DNA from: Clostridiaceae bacterium
GTDB lineage: Bacteria > Bacillota_A > Clostridia > Clostridiales > Clostridiaceae
Assembly (NCBI GenBank): GCA_029256485.1
Contig: JAQSXU010000069.1
Location: 1-17,601, forward strand
DNA: 17,601 bases
Direction: 5' to 3'
The notes under the pieces were generated by a model. That model searched no databases and had not been told where the DNA came from. It saw nothing but the letters and a program-made list of their open reading frames with translations. The position numbers and the translations under genes are program-made. This document shows positions 1 to 7,525 of this stretch, piece after piece. Positions within the stretch are counted from its first letter, which is position 1; every line of letters begins with the position of its first letter.

Positions 1-1
1 A

Positions 2-364
2 TCTGGTTGTGTAGCATTCATGTTCCAAGAAAAGGGAGAACTTATCATTGAAAAAGGTGATAGGGATGAAGAAGAAATGATGATGCTGGCTTTAGATGCA
101 GGTGCAGAAGATTTCTCAGCTGACGAAGAAGAAGTATTTGTAGTAACAACGTTGCCAGAAGATTTTGGGACAGTTAGAGAAGCATTAGAAGCTGAAGGGG
201 TTGAATTTCTAGAAGCAGCTGTTAAAATGATTCCAGATACTTATACAGCAATTAATGAAGATGAAGCAAAGAAATTCCAAAAGATGTTAAACTTACTTGA
301 TGAAGACGATGATGTTCAAGAGGTGTATCACAACGCTGAATTCCCAGAAGGATGGGATGAATAA
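2..364 (+). CDS. yebC: YebC/PmpR family protein, C-terminal half (partial)
   Basis: The gene enters from the left edge in frame ([19 protein letters not shown]...) and ends PEGWDE-TAA. About 120 residues of a protein that is usually near 240 are visible. YebC/PmpR proteins are conserved cytosolic proteins, described as transcription regulators and, more recently, as helpers of translation at proline-rich stretches. Seen here are the family's GCVAFMF strand, an acidic middle part and the final [21 protein letters not shown] block. The last codons lie inside the left copy of a 22-nt direct repeat (342-363). An integrated element therefore begins in this 3' end while the reading frame and C-terminus are kept. 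This is a chromosomal gene, not element cargo. Identification rests on recognising the C-terminal half only. Confidence 0.93.
   Translation, partial: SGCVAFMFQEKGELIIEKGDRDEEEMMMLALDAGAEDFSADEEEVFVVTTLPEDFGTVREALEAEGVEFLEAAVKMIPDTYTAINEDEAKKFQKMLNLLDEDDDVQEVYHNAEFPEGWDE
342..363 (+). repeat. Putative attL (left copy of 22-nt direct repeat)
   Basis: The sequence runs TCCCAGAAGG-A-TGGGATGAATA and encodes the end of YebC (PEGWDE and the first two bases of the stop). It matches 16029-16050 at 21 of 22 positions. The single difference is at a wobble base (GGA versus GGT), so both copies encode the same residues. The match stops abruptly on both sides, as expected for an integrase crossover region. 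Confidence 0.85.
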
Positions 365-438
365 ATCTAGAGTTTATAAATAACATAGCTTATTTACTAG
401 CTTTGCTAGTGTAATATAATTTTTAAAATTTTGTTTTG

Positions 439-480
439 CCCTCTCATTTGCCCCCTATAGGTAAATGAGAGGGAGTTTTT
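439..480 (+). terminator. Intrinsic terminator just inside the left end
   Basis: A perfect 11-bp stem (439-449 CCCTCTCATTT with 463-473) is followed on the plus strand by a T-rich run from 476. It would stop yebC transcription before it enters the integrase gene in antisense. The loop contains GCCCCCTATAG, one of three related copies of a probable integrase arm site. Confidence 0.8.
447..460 (+). repeat. Putative integrase arm-type site, left
   Basis: TTTGCCCCCTATAG matches 15915-15928 at 13 of 14 positions in the same orientation. It lies 83 bases inside the attL core, while the right copy lies about 100 bases inside the attR core. In an excised circle the two would flank the joined core at similar distances, which is the layout of arm sites in tyrosine-integrase attP regions. 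The role is inferred. Confidence 0.5.
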
Positions 481-1645
481 ATTTTAACATAGAGTGAAGT
501 TCATCAAGTTTCGAGATAGCTTTTTCTTTTACTGATTCTAAAACATGAGTATAAGTATTAAGAGTAATTGATACTGTACTATGACCTAAAAGCTCCTGGA
601 CCGTTTTTGGCTCTTCTCCCAGTTCAAATAATCGAGTAGCAAAAGTATGTCTCATATCATGAAATTTTCTTATTGGTATATTATTCTTCTTTAAAATAAT
701 CTTATATTGGCGTCCTATAGTGCTATCAACTAAATACGCACCTAGATTATTACAAAATACAAGATTGTTATCTTCATATACATCTGCATATTTTATTTTT
801 TGTAATCTTTGTTCATTTCTATATTGTAATAACATTTTTACAAGAAACTGAGGGATAGGAACTTTTCTAATACTTTTCTGTGTTTTAGGTGTTTGTATAA
901 ATCTATAACCGTTAGAACGACCATCACGTGACACATCTGTTATATATCTATATGTTTTATTCACATCAATATAATTTTTCTCAAAATTAATATCTTCCCA
1001 GGTGAGGGCAAATAATTCCCCTTGTCTTAAACCACTATATAGAGCAGTAGCAAAAAGCATTTCTAAATGGTGCCCTTTTATAGCTGCAAGGAATGTTTTT
1101 TCTTCTTCCAATGTAAAAGGAATTATTTTATTTCCTCTAGCTAATTTTGTTTTTTCATCTTCTTTTGGTAAAATTATAGCTTTGGAAAAATCCTTTATGA
1201 TTATATTATTGTCATATAAATATCTAATAAATGGGCGTATTATTTTGTGTATATTCTTTATCCTGGTGATAGTACAGCTATTAGATACTAAATTATTATA
1301 AAATTTTTGTACATCAATTAACTTTAGATCTTTGACCTTGATTTTTGAAAGAGAGCTATCTTTAACATACATTCTAAAAACACCTTCGTAATTTTCTTTA
1401 GTGGCGGGTTTAAGGTGCCCAAAATGTACATCAAAAAGCCAATCAGTGAAAAATGGTTCAAAACATTCTTTATTATTCACGATATCATGTTCAAGATCAT
1501 ACTTGATCTGTTTAATTTTACTTTCAAGTTCTTTTACTGTTTTAGCATAGATGTCCTTAGGATTATCTAAATTTTCATGTCTTAATCTATGAAAGTAGTA
1601 TTCTTTACCATTCTTAATTTTCTTTTTATATATTGTTTTAGCCAT
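479..1645 (-). CDS. int: Tyrosine-type site-specific integrase
   Basis: A 388-residue phage/Tn916-style integrase that would catalyse insertion into, and with an excisionase removal from, the yebC 3' end. An N-terminal arm-DNA-binding domain covers about residues 1-55, a SAM-like core-binding domain 60-145, and the catalytic domain about 175-375. The catalytic set is visible: R207 in SGLRQGE, K254 in QTPKTQKS, H329 and R332 in FHDMRHT, H355 in LLGHS, and nucleophile Y365 in NTYTHV. AGGAGG lies 8 bases before the ATG (1653-1658). The gene stops 115 bases from attL and is transcribed toward yebC, the usual position for an integrase. It runs in the same direction as the repressor gene 5' of it. 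The protein looks complete and active. Confidence 0.96.
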   Translation of the reverse strand: MAKTIYKKKIKNGKEYYFHRLRHENLDNPKDIYAKTVKELESKIKQIKYDLEHDIVNNKECFEPFFTDWLFDVHFGHLKPATKENYEGVFRMYVKDSSLSKIKVKDLKLIDVQKFYNNLVSNSCTITRIKNIHKIIRPFIRYLYDNNIIIKDFSKAIILPKEDEKTKLARGNKIIPFTLEEEKTFLAAIKGHHLEMLFATALYSGLRQGELFALTWEDINFEKNYIDVNKTYRYITDVSRDGRSNGYRFIQTPKTQKSIRKVPIPQFLVKMLLQYRNEQRLQKIKYADVYEDNNLVFCNNLGAYLVDSTIGRQYKIILKKNNIPIRKFHDMRHTFATRLFELGEEPKTVQELLGHSTVSITLNTYTHVLESVKEKAISKLDELHSMLK

Positions 1646-1665
1646 TGTACGACCTCCTATAAGAT

Positions 1666-1700
1666 TTAATTATATTCTATAAGGGGCGAATATATTAAAG
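1666..1700 (-). promoter_or_regulatory. Probable integrase promoter with overlapping arm-like site
   Basis: A perfect TATAAT on the minus strand (1669-1674) lies shortly before the integrase ribosome site. The -35 region is weak. Bases 1673-1687 are an exact inverted 15-nt copy of 15918-15932 (GCCCCTTATAGAATA on the minus strand), covering the spacer and touching the -10. Integrase or excisionase binding here could self-regulate int. Inference only. Confidence 0.45.
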
Positions 1701-1728
1701 CCTTATGGGCCAATATAAGCTACTCTAA

Positions 1729-2211
1729 TTAAGATAAAAATGTAAATATATCAACTAGTTTACTAAATTCAAAATCAGTAAATTCATTAATAACATAGAG
1801 CATTTTTGCACCAAATTCGGCAAAATCTCTTTCAGGTATTTTAGCTACAGCTTCCTTATTCTTTAAAAGATATATATCGCAACCTTTCATTTCCTGTCTC
1901 AATTCATATCCTTTACTTTTAAAGATATTTATTAAGGGTTTAAGTTCTGGCTTTCCCATAACCACATCAATATAGATCTCTAATTTTTCCGTATCAGAAT
2001 CAGTAAGATTGATTGTATCATCCTTTAGTAATTCACTGACAGGAACTTCAAGAGCATCTGCTATTTTAGTTAATATTTCAATATTAGGCTCTCTATTATT
2101 AGACTCATAGCGTGTTACTGCTGAATCGGTTGCACCGATTTTTTCAGCGAGTTGCTTTTGAGTTAATCCTCTTTGTTTTCTAAAAAATTTAATATTGCTT
2201 CCTATATTCAT
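1729..2211 (-). CDS. XRE-family lysogeny repressor (CI-like)
   Basis: A 160-residue protein with an N-terminal helix-turn-helix at about residues 6-62 (RKQRGLTQKQLAEKIG...VTRYESNNREP), typical of the XRE/CI family. The C-terminal 95 residues are acidic and not recognised; they show no LexA-type Ser/Lys self-cleavage signature, so relief of repression may need a protein partner, as in some satellites, rather than RecA-driven cleavage. The start is supported by AGGAGGTG 6-7 bases upstream (2217-2224). It is divergent from the Cro-like gene, with three matching operator repeats between them. It should hold the element's early genes silent in the integrated state. The repressor role is inferred from domain and position. 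Confidence 0.88.
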   Translation of the reverse strand: MNIGSNIKFFRKQRGLTQKQLAEKIGATDSAVTRYESNNREPNIEILTKIADALEVPVSELLKDDTINLTDSDTEKLEIYIDVVMGKPELKPLINIFKSKGYELRQEMKGCDIYLLKNKEAVAKIPERDFAEFGAKMLYVINEFTDFEFSKLVDIFTFLS

Positions 2212-2230
2212 TAAAGCACCTCCTAACGAT

Positions 2231-2354
2231 ATTATACATTATTACTGACAAAATGGAAGTATTAAAAGCAAATTTTAAAAAAATAATGATAAAAAGTATT
2301 GACATACTGACAAAGTGGAAATAAAATATAAATATATCCTGACTAAATGGAAGG
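2231..2354. promoter_or_regulatory. Divergent control region: two promoters and three operator repeats
   Basis: Three direct copies of CTGACnAAnTGGAA occur at 2244-2260, 2306-2322 and 2338-2354. The rightward promoter is near consensus: TTGACA at 2299-2304, a 17-base spacer, TAAAAT at 2322-2327. The second operator fills its spacer, and the third lies at or just after the expected start site. The leftward promoter has TATAAT at 2231-2236 (minus strand), and the first operator covers its weak -35/spacer region. This is a compact genetic switch in which the repressor and the Cro-like protein would compete. Confidence 0.8.
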
Positions 2355-2368
2355 AAAGGGGCGAGTGT

Positions 2369-2578
2369 ATGAATTTAAAAGTGAATTTAAAAGTCGAAAG
2401 GGCGAAGAGAAATTGGACTCAGAGTGATTTGGCTGAAGAATCTGGTGTTTGTAGATTAACAATATCTAATTTAGAAAATGGAAAACAGAATATTGAAAAT
2501 TTACAAGTAAAACAATTATTTAAATTAGCCAAAGCTTTAGAAATTTCAATTAATGAATTCTTTTCAGAAGAAAAATAG
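2369..2578 (+). CDS. Small XRE-family regulator (Cro-like)
   Basis: A 69-residue protein that is almost entirely one helix-turn-helix domain (WTQSDLAEESGVCRLTISNLENGKQN). It is the first gene of the rightward early operon, read from the operator-controlled promoter at 2299-2327. I chose the ATG at 2369, preceded by AAGGAAAGGGG at 2351-2361. An in-frame GTG at 2315 would lie inside the promoter and is rejected. By position it corresponds to Cro of lambdoid phages or Str-type regulators of satellites: it would limit repressor synthesis and modulate the early operon. The operators it binds are presumably the three repeats upstream. The exact role is inferred. Confidence 0.85.
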   Translation: MNLKVNLKVERAKRNWTQSDLAEESGVCRLTISNLENGKQNIENLQVKQLFKLAKALEISINEFFSEEK

Positions 2579-2598
2579 TTATTTCTATATTGGACAAG

Positions 2599-2626
2599 CC
2601 TTAACATAAACCACACACCGTTAAGG
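2599..2626. repeat. Small inverted repeat in the Cro-excisionase gap
   Basis: CCTTAAC (2599-2605) is repeated inverted as GTTAAGG (2620-2626) around a 14-base loop in the 102-base gap after the Cro-like gene. No T run follows, so it is not a plain terminator. It may be a binding site or an RNA stem. Confidence 0.35.
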
Positions 2627-2680
2627 TCTAAGGTGAGGAATTACAACAATAATTAATATTTTAAATTGGAGGGAAAGCCT

Positions 2681-2962
2681 ATGGAAGAGATTAAAAGAGA
2701 TCCTTATTTTGAAAAGTTTATTAATCTAACAGTGGATTTCATTACAACAGAAGTGAGGGGGAAATTAAAAGATTTTAAGCCAAATGATGATGAAAAGTTA
2801 GCTTATACACCTAAAGAAGCAGCAAAGGTTTTAGGGGTTGGTGTGAACACAATGTACACTGATCTATTACCGAGAGAAGATTTTCCTTCATATAAAGTGA
2901 AAGATAAATGGTATATATCAAAAAAGGGCTTGGAAGAATGGGTTCAAAATCAACATAAATAA
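2681..2962 (+). CDS. Excisionase-like DNA-binding protein (HTH_17 type)
   Basis: A 93-residue protein whose second half (about residues 41-91, LAYTPKEAAKVLGVGVNTMY...FPSYKVKDKWYISKKGLEEW) fits the MerR-like winged-helix fold of phage excisionases and HTH_17 proteins. The N-terminal 40 residues are charged and helical. Translation starts at ATG 2681 after GGAGGG (2667-2672). A TTG at 2666, part of the ribosome site, is rejected. It lies in the early operon directly after the Cro-like gene, where it could serve as recombination directionality factor for the integrase or as a regulator. A second protein of the same general fold lies at 7642-7902, so which one directs excision cannot be told from sequence. 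Confidence 0.75.
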   Translation: MEEIKRDPYFEKFINLTVDFITTEVRGKLKDFKPNDDEKLAYTPKEAAKVLGVGVNTMYTDLLPREDFPSYKVKDKWYISKKGLEEWVQNQHK

Positions 2963-3007
2963 GAGTGATTTTATGGTTAAAATAAGAAGTTTTAGAGGTG
3001 AAGAAAG

Positions 3008-3112
3008 ATGAATTTAAAGTTGATAGATAAATATATTGCTTTATGTAAAGAATTTAATTCTGAGCCATCATTTAAAGGGTTGAATTACTTTAAAAAGGCA
3101 ATTAGAAATTAG
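3008..3112 (+). CDS. Small protein of 34 residues, unknown
   Basis: MNLKLIDKYIALCKEFN... runs 34 codons with GAGGTG at 2995-3000. Its stop TAG is part of the TAGGTG ribosome site of the next gene. It fills the gap between the excisionase-like gene and the primase-helicase gene in the same direction. No domain is recognised. Confidence 0.5.
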   Translation: MNLKLIDKYIALCKEFNSEPSFKGLNYFKKAIRN

Positions 3113-3121
3113 GTGAAATTT

Positions 3122-5491
3122 ATGGCAAAAGAAAATATTGCAGAAGATGAAACACGCTATGAAAAAATTAAATATGATGGCCAACTAGCAATAGCGACAG
3201 CAAATAGTAGAACAGCAAGGCAGTGGAAAAATAAAACAATACTGTACTCAGCTTTAGTTGAAAAATTAAGTCATACAACAAGAACAACCGAAACTTATGC
3301 TGAATATAAGAAGATGCCGAAGTCTGATAGAGATAGAATAAAAGATCAAGGTGGATTTGTTGGAGGAAGTCTCAAGAATGGTCGTAGAAAGGCTGAAAAT
3401 GTTCAAAATCGTTCATTATTAACTTTAGATTTGGATTATGTTGTTGGAGATGTATGGGCAGGTATTGAAGTCTTATGGAATTTTGCTTGCATTATGTACT
3501 CAACTCACTCACATTCTCCTGAGAATCAAAGATTAAGACTCGTAATTCCTTTATCAAGGCCAGTTTTTCCGGATGAATACCAGGCTATAGCTAGAATGAT
3601 AGCTAATGATATAGGGATAGATCAGTTTGACGATACAACATATGAACCAAGCCGTCTAATGTATGGTCCAAGCACTAGTTGTGATGGAGAATATGTATTT
3701 AAAGTACAAGACCTACCTTGGCTCAGTCCTGATGAAGTTTTAAGTAGATATACATTTGGTTGGCAAGATGTTTCATATTGGCCTGAAAGTTCAAGAGCTA
3801 GGGTTAGATTAAATTCAGCTATTAAAAAGCAAGAAGATCCTTTAGAAAAGAAAGGGATAATAGGTGCTTTTTGTAGGACCTATTCAATAAGTGAAGCAAT
3901 AGCAGAATTTTTAAAAGAAGTATATGTTCCTGGTGCAGATGATACAAGGTACACATATGCAGAAGGTAGCACCTCTGGTGGACTAGTTGTGTATGATGAT
4001 AAGTTTAGTTTTTCACATCATGGCACAGATCCAACAAGTGGGATGTTATGCAATGCATTTGATTTAGTTAGAATTCATAAATTTAGAGAACTTGATGAAG
4101 ACTCAAAGCCAGATACTCCAGTTAATAGACTTCCATCATTTCTAAAAATGGCCGAGTTTGCTGCTAGTGATAACAAAGTTAAAGAAACTATAGGTAAAGA
4201 GTGTATAGATAAAGCCCAAGAGGATTTTGAGAATATCGAAATCAATGGAGATGAAAAAATAAATATTAAATGGCTCAAAGAGCTAGAATATACACAAGAT
4301 AAGTTAAAAAGTACAATAAATAATTTTTCTTTAATCATAGAAAATGAACCATTATTAAAAGGAAAAATAGCTTACAATGAATTTTCTAATAAGATTGTAA
4401 TTAAAGGAAATCTTCCATGGAGGAAGAAAGATGATTTTTCTGATTGGATTGATACTGATGACAGTGGACTTAGAAGTTTTATAGAAAAATACCGTAAAAT
4501 TTCAAATACATCAAAATATAATGATGCTATAGCACTCGTGGTTTCTAAAAACTCATTCCACCCAGTTAAAGATCTGTTTAATAGTTTAGAGTGGGATGGA
4601 ATTCCAAGAATAGAAACATTATTAATAGATTATTTAGGTGCTAATGATACATTATACACTAGATTTATTATGAAAAAATGGCTAGTAGCTGGAGTCAAAA
4701 GAATATATAACCCTGGTGCTAAATTTGATAATATGCCAATACTAAGTGGTAAACAGGGAATAGGTAAAAGTACTTTCTTTAAAAAATTAGGTATGAGTTG
4801 GTTTACAGATAATAGTATTGATTTAAAAGATACCAAGCAGGCTATGGAAATTCTTAGAGGAAAGTTAATTGTTGAAATGGCTGAATTATCGAACTTGAAA
4901 AGAGCAGAAGTTGAAGTGGCTAAAAATTTTATTACAAGATGTGAATTTGAAGCAAGGCTTGCTTATGGTAAAAAGAATACAGTATTTTTGATACAGTGTA
5001 TTTATTGCGGAAGCACAAATGACAAGGATTTTTTGAAAGATAAAACAGGAAATAGGAGATTTTGGCCGGTTGATGTAGGCGTGAATAATCCTAAGAAAAG
5101 TATATTTAAAGATTTAAATAAAGACGTGGTATTGCAGATATGGGCGGAAGCCATAGAGTTATATAAAAAAGGATATTCAATTACTTTAAATCAAGAAGAA
5201 GAACAATATGCGATAGAGCAACAAAAGTCACATACTGAAATAGATGAGATCGAACAGATATTGGAAGATAAACTTAATTGGGATGCACCAAAGGATCAAT
5301 GGGATAAATATTCTTTCACTGAAATAATAATTGGATTAGGTTTATCGGATAGACAGAGGGGCTACGCAAAACAAAATATAAAAGCAATTCTTGCGAAAAA
5401 GGGAATTGAACAAGATTCAAGAAGAAAATATAAAATACCACCAATGGTAAGATTAAAAGCTATTAATGATTTTGAGGTTGTGTCAGAATAA
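3122..5491 (+). CDS. Primase-helicase, virulence-associated E (VapE) family
   Basis: A 789-residue two-part replication protein. Residues about 80-200 look like an archaeo-eukaryotic-type primase/polymerase domain: LDLD acidic pair D103/D105, HSHSP at 129-133, then RLRLVIPLSRP. The C-terminal half is the VapE superfamily-3-like helicase: Walker A GKQGIGKST at 543-551, Walker B IVEMAEL at 583-589, GSTND sensor at 630-634 and NRRFWPV with the arginine finger near 645. It would prime and unwind the origin that lies directly downstream. The same arrangement (primase-helicase followed by its ori) is known from staphylococcal and other satellites and from small prophages. Start chosen at ATG 3122 with AGGTG at 3111-3115; a GTG at 3113 overlaps that site. 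No frameshift is seen. Confidence 0.92.
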   Translation: MAKENIAEDETRYEKIKYDGQLAIATANSRTARQWKNKTILYSALVEKLSHTTRTTETYAEYKKMPKSDRDRIKDQGGFVGGSLKNGRRKAENVQNRSLLTLDLDYVVGDVWAGIEVLWNFACIMYSTHSHSPENQRLRLVIPLSRPVFPDEYQAIARMIANDIGIDQFDDTTYEPSRLMYGPSTSCDGEYVFKVQDLPWLSPDEVLSRYTFGWQDVSYWPESSRARVRLNSAIKKQEDPLEKKGIIGAFCRTYSISEAIAEFLKEVYVPGADDTRYTYAEGSTSGGLVVYDDKFSFSHHGTDPTSGMLCNAFDLVRIHKFRELDEDSKPDTPVNRLPSFLKMAEFAASDNKVKETIGKECIDKAQEDFENIEINGDEKINIKWLKELEYTQDKLKSTINNFSLIIENEPLLKGKIAYNEFSNKIVIKGNLPWRKKDDFSDWIDTDDSGLRSFIEKYRKISNTSKYNDAIALVVSKNSFHPVKDLFNSLEWDGIPRIETLLIDYLGANDTLYTRFIMKKWLVAGVKRIYNPGAKFDNMPILSGKQGIGKSTFFKKLGMSWFTDNSIDLKDTKQAMEILRGKLIVEMAELSNLKRAEVEVAKNFITRCEFEARLAYGKKNTVFLIQCIYCGSTNDKDFLKDKTGNRRFWPVDVGVNNPKKSIFKDLNKDVVLQIWAEAIELYKKGYSITLNQEEEQYAIEQQKSHTEIDEIEQILEDKLNWDAPKDQWDKYSFTEIIIGLGLSDRQRGYAKQNIKAILAKKGIEQDSRRKYKIPPMVRLKAINDFEVVSE

Positions 5492-5700
5492 TCACACAAC
5501 CTCACAACCTAAACACAACCATTAAATTATAGGTTGTGAAAAATAAAAATAAGTTAAATCAAGGTTTAAGATATATTATACACAACCTACACAACCTATT
5601 TATATAAATTATTATTATTAATAGTTAGAGGGATATACGTATATATATAGTGCCTAAATAGGGTATTTGAAGAGAATAGGAATTTGGTTGTGTTGTGCGT
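5475..5700. other. Probable replication origin with GGTTGTG iterons
   Basis: Eight copies of GGTTGTG in both orientations: plus at 5475-5482, 5531-5538 and 5686-5692; minus (CACAACC) at 5495-5502, 5503-5510, 5514-5520, 5581-5588 and 5590-5597. The first two form a 9-bp inverted repeat around the primase-helicase stop codon. Between the sixth-seventh pair and the last copy lies a very AT-rich stretch (5598-5660) suited to unwinding. This 240-base gap holds no gene. Position right after the replication gene supports an origin recognised by that protein. Confidence 0.75.
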
Positions 5701-5731
5701 GTACTAAATTAATAGGAGGAATGATTAAAAG

Positions 5732-6013
5732 ATGAATAATAAAATGATACCTGGATATCAATTAATAGATTATTTCAAGAAATTAAAGGCCAAATTAGAT
5801 ACAAATTGCATAAATCAATTTTCTGTATTGATTGGTAATAATTTAAGTATTCCAGTAAAAAACATAAATATTATTTGTGAAGGTCCAGGATTTAAAATTG
5901 AACTATATCAAGAAGAGGATTCTTTAAATCCAGTAATATTTGATTTTGTAACTGGACAAGCATTTAGAGTAATGGAATATAAGAATTCAATGCATGTATG
6001 GATATTAGAATAA
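5732..6013 (+). CDS. Hypothetical protein, 93 residues
   Basis: An intact ORF with a strong AGGAGGA site (5713-5719), first after the origin. The sequence (MNNKMIPGYQLIDYFKKLKA...) is soluble, mixed alpha/beta in look and mildly acidic, with no membrane segment or signal peptide. I recognise no family. It heads a run of four short genes in one direction (5732-6645), which is typical of phage and satellite early regions. Confidence 0.7.
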   Translation: MNNKMIPGYQLIDYFKKLKAKLDTNCINQFSVLIGNNLSIPVKNINIICEGPGFKIELYQEEDSLNPVIFDFVTGQAFRVMEYKNSMHVWILE

Positions 6014-6090
6014 AGCAATTTTTTAAGGCTGAGGTAGGGAAAAGTAGGGATGAAATTTTTTGAAAATATAGAAGTTAAGGAGGAATACTT

Positions 6091-6234
6091 ATGCGTAAAC
6101 TCACATTTAAATATGAGAGTGAAACAGAAAAGATGGAATTCATAGAATTTTTATTAACTGGGTATAAGATTAAATCTATCAGTAAGCCTCATAAATCAGG
6201 TAAATACTACAGGGTTTATGTTGATATAAAATAA
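6091..6234 (+). CDS. Hypothetical small protein, 47 residues
   Basis: MRKLTFKYESETEKMEF... with an AAGGAGGAAT ribosome site at 6077-6086. It is basic, and its C-terminal KSGKYYRVYVDIK looks like a beta hairpin. No family is recognised. Reading frame, spacing and a strong ribosome site support a real gene. Confidence 0.65.
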   Translation: MRKLTFKYESETEKMEFIEFLLTGYKIKSISKPHKSGKYYRVYVDIK

Positions 6235-6259
6235 TTATAAATTTTGAGGAGGTGTGAAT

Positions 6260-6451
6260 ATGCCAGTGTCGCATAATTCAAGTATGGGAATTCCAATGTA
6301 TCATTATTCAATTAATGCCATAAAAGAGAATAGAGCTGCAGCTATTGTGTCAAATGATAAAAAGCTAAGCAGGCACCAAAAGAGAAAGTTAGAAAGGAAA
6401 TTAAGTAAAAAAATTCATAAATCAGAAGGATTAAATGGAGGGATTTTATAA
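6260..6451 (+). CDS. Hypothetical basic small protein, 63 residues
   Basis: The ATG at 6260 follows AGGAGG at 6247-6252; an in-frame GTG at 6254 lies within that region and is less likely. The C-terminal half is very basic (KKLSRHQKRKLERKLSKKIHK), which suggests nucleic-acid binding, but no family is recognised. The last base of its stop codon is the first base of the next gene's ATG, so the two are probably translationally coupled. Confidence 0.65.
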   Translation: MPVSHNSSMGIPMYHYSINAIKENRAAAIVSNDKKLSRHQKRKLERKLSKKIHKSEGLNGGIL

Positions 6452-6645
6452 TGGAAAATCAAAAAATAAAAAAAATATTAGAAGGATTCAACGATAACAT
6501 GAGAGTGATAATGACTCATTTCACAGAAGATGGAGAAGTTAAAGAACCAATTTCAGTAGATATGGCTGAGTTAATAATTAATAACTGGAATGACACAGTA
6601 GAGAAGTTAGGTAATGCAGGCATAGAATTAGAATCAGAAATTTAA
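6451..6645 (+). CDS. Hypothetical acidic small protein, 64 residues
   Basis: Begins at the ATG overlapping the previous stop (TAATG), with GGAGGG just upstream inside the previous gene. The protein is acidic and probably helical (MENQKIKKILEGFNDNMRVI...). Its pairing with a very basic coupled partner hints that the two proteins could bind each other, but nothing in the sequence proves this. No family is recognised. Confidence 0.65.
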   Translation: MENQKIKKILEGFNDNMRVIMTHFTEDGEVKEPISVDMAELIINNWNDTVEKLGNAGIELESEI

Positions 6646-6742
6646 ATAAAAAAATAAGTAGCAATCAAAAAGGATCACCACTCATACCGCAATTATAAGT
6701 GTAACCTTTTTGAGAGCTTCTGTAAAGGGGGAACATATATTT

Positions 6743-7210
6743 ATGATAAAAGCAACAAGGACTGGTACAAAAGTAATTACCGGATTAGTAAAATTAGCAT
6801 ATGCGCATATATTTGAACCATATTCAGTGGTAGAAGGTATTGAGCCAATATATTCAACTACTATAATAATTCCGAAGACTGATATTGAAACATTAAAAGC
6901 TATTGATGCGACTATAGGTGAATTAAAGAAAGATTTAAGACATAGAGGATCTATAAGAACACCTATGAGGAATGGAGATTTAGAAAGACCAGGAGATCCA
7001 TTATATAAAGGCTGCTATTTCTTAACTGCAAATAGTAAAAATAAACCTGGTATAGTTGATTCAAATGTAAATACTATAATCGAGCCAATAGACGTAAAGA
7101 ATTGCTATTATGCCAAAGTATCTTTTAATTTATATGGTTATGATTTAAAAGGTAATAAAGGTATAGCAGCAGCTCTTAATAATATTCAACTTATAGGAGG
7201 GTTTAAATAA
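6743..7210 (+). CDS. DUF2815-type phage single-stranded DNA-binding protein
   Basis: A 155-residue protein with the DUF2815 pattern: TGLVKLAYAHIFEP near the start, YSTTIIIPKTD at 38-47, the conserved RNGDLERPGDPLYKGCYFLTANS at 76-98, KPGIVD at 101-106 and a final GNKGIAAALNNIQ at 137-149. These proteins are OB-fold ssDNA-binding proteins of phages, acting at replication forks with the helicase and polymerase. It fits the nearby primase-helicase. It ends right after the core (IGGFK); as I recall, relatives carry a further acidic tail, which is missing here. The start is ATG 6743 with AAAGGGGG at 6724-6731. A TTG at 6710 in the same frame is rejected. Confidence 0.85.
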   Translation: MIKATRTGTKVITGLVKLAYAHIFEPYSVVEGIEPIYSTTIIIPKTDIETLKAIDATIGELKKDLRHRGSIRTPMRNGDLERPGDPLYKGCYFLTANSKNKPGIVDSNVNTIIEPIDVKNCYYAKVSFNLYGYDLKGNKGIAAALNNIQLIGGFK

Positions 7211-7214
7211 TAGT

Positions 7215-7304
7215 ATGAAAAGAGTAATTTTGAAAATAAAAAGAAAGTCTCAGAATCAATTATGTAGCCAATCACACTCAAATCATAAAATTTTATCGAA
7301 TTAG
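7215..7304 (+). CDS. Possible 29-residue basic peptide
   Basis: An ATG follows the SSB-like gene's stop after 4 bases and opens 29 codons (MKRVILKIKRKSQ...). The nearest ribosome-like AGGAGGG (7196-7202) is about 12 bases away, inside the previous gene. It could be a real peptide or the decayed end of the SSB-like gene. Low support. Confidence 0.25.
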   Translation: MKRVILKIKRKSQNQLCSQSHSNHKILSN

Positions 7305-7345
7305 GAATACTATTTCTATAAATTAATTTACAAGGGGGGTGGAAT

Positions 7346-7525
7346 ATGTATAAGATTTCTTTAATTCTACCAGCAACAAAAGAAGGAAAAGAAGCATTAA
7401 GAAAGAGATATGCTAAATTAATGGCTAAAGCAACAGTTGATACCCTTAATCATGATGAATTAAAGTATTTAATAGAAAAATTAGAAAAACAAGATCAGGA
7501 GGGAACAAATGAAGAAGTCAAATAA
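7346..7525 (+). CDS. Hypothetical small protein, 59 residues
   Basis: AAGGGGGGTGG (7332-7342) lies just before the ATG. The product MYKISLILPATKEGKEALRK... is helical and charged with an acidic tail. No family is recognised. Its 3' end overlaps the next gene by 17 bases, showing a tightly packed operon. Confidence 0.6.
   Translation: MYKISLILPATKEGKEALRKRYAKLMAKATVDTLNHDELKYLIEKLEKQDQEGTNEEVK

Noticed and set aside
6050..6145. Short ORF of 31 codons overlapping the 47-residue gene
   Set aside because: It runs out of frame through the strong ribosome site and coding part of the better-supported gene.
6669..6715. Hairpin AAAAAGG...CCTTTTT as a terminator
   Set aside because: The inner pairing is poor and no T run follows the stem; it may still be a weak RNA element.
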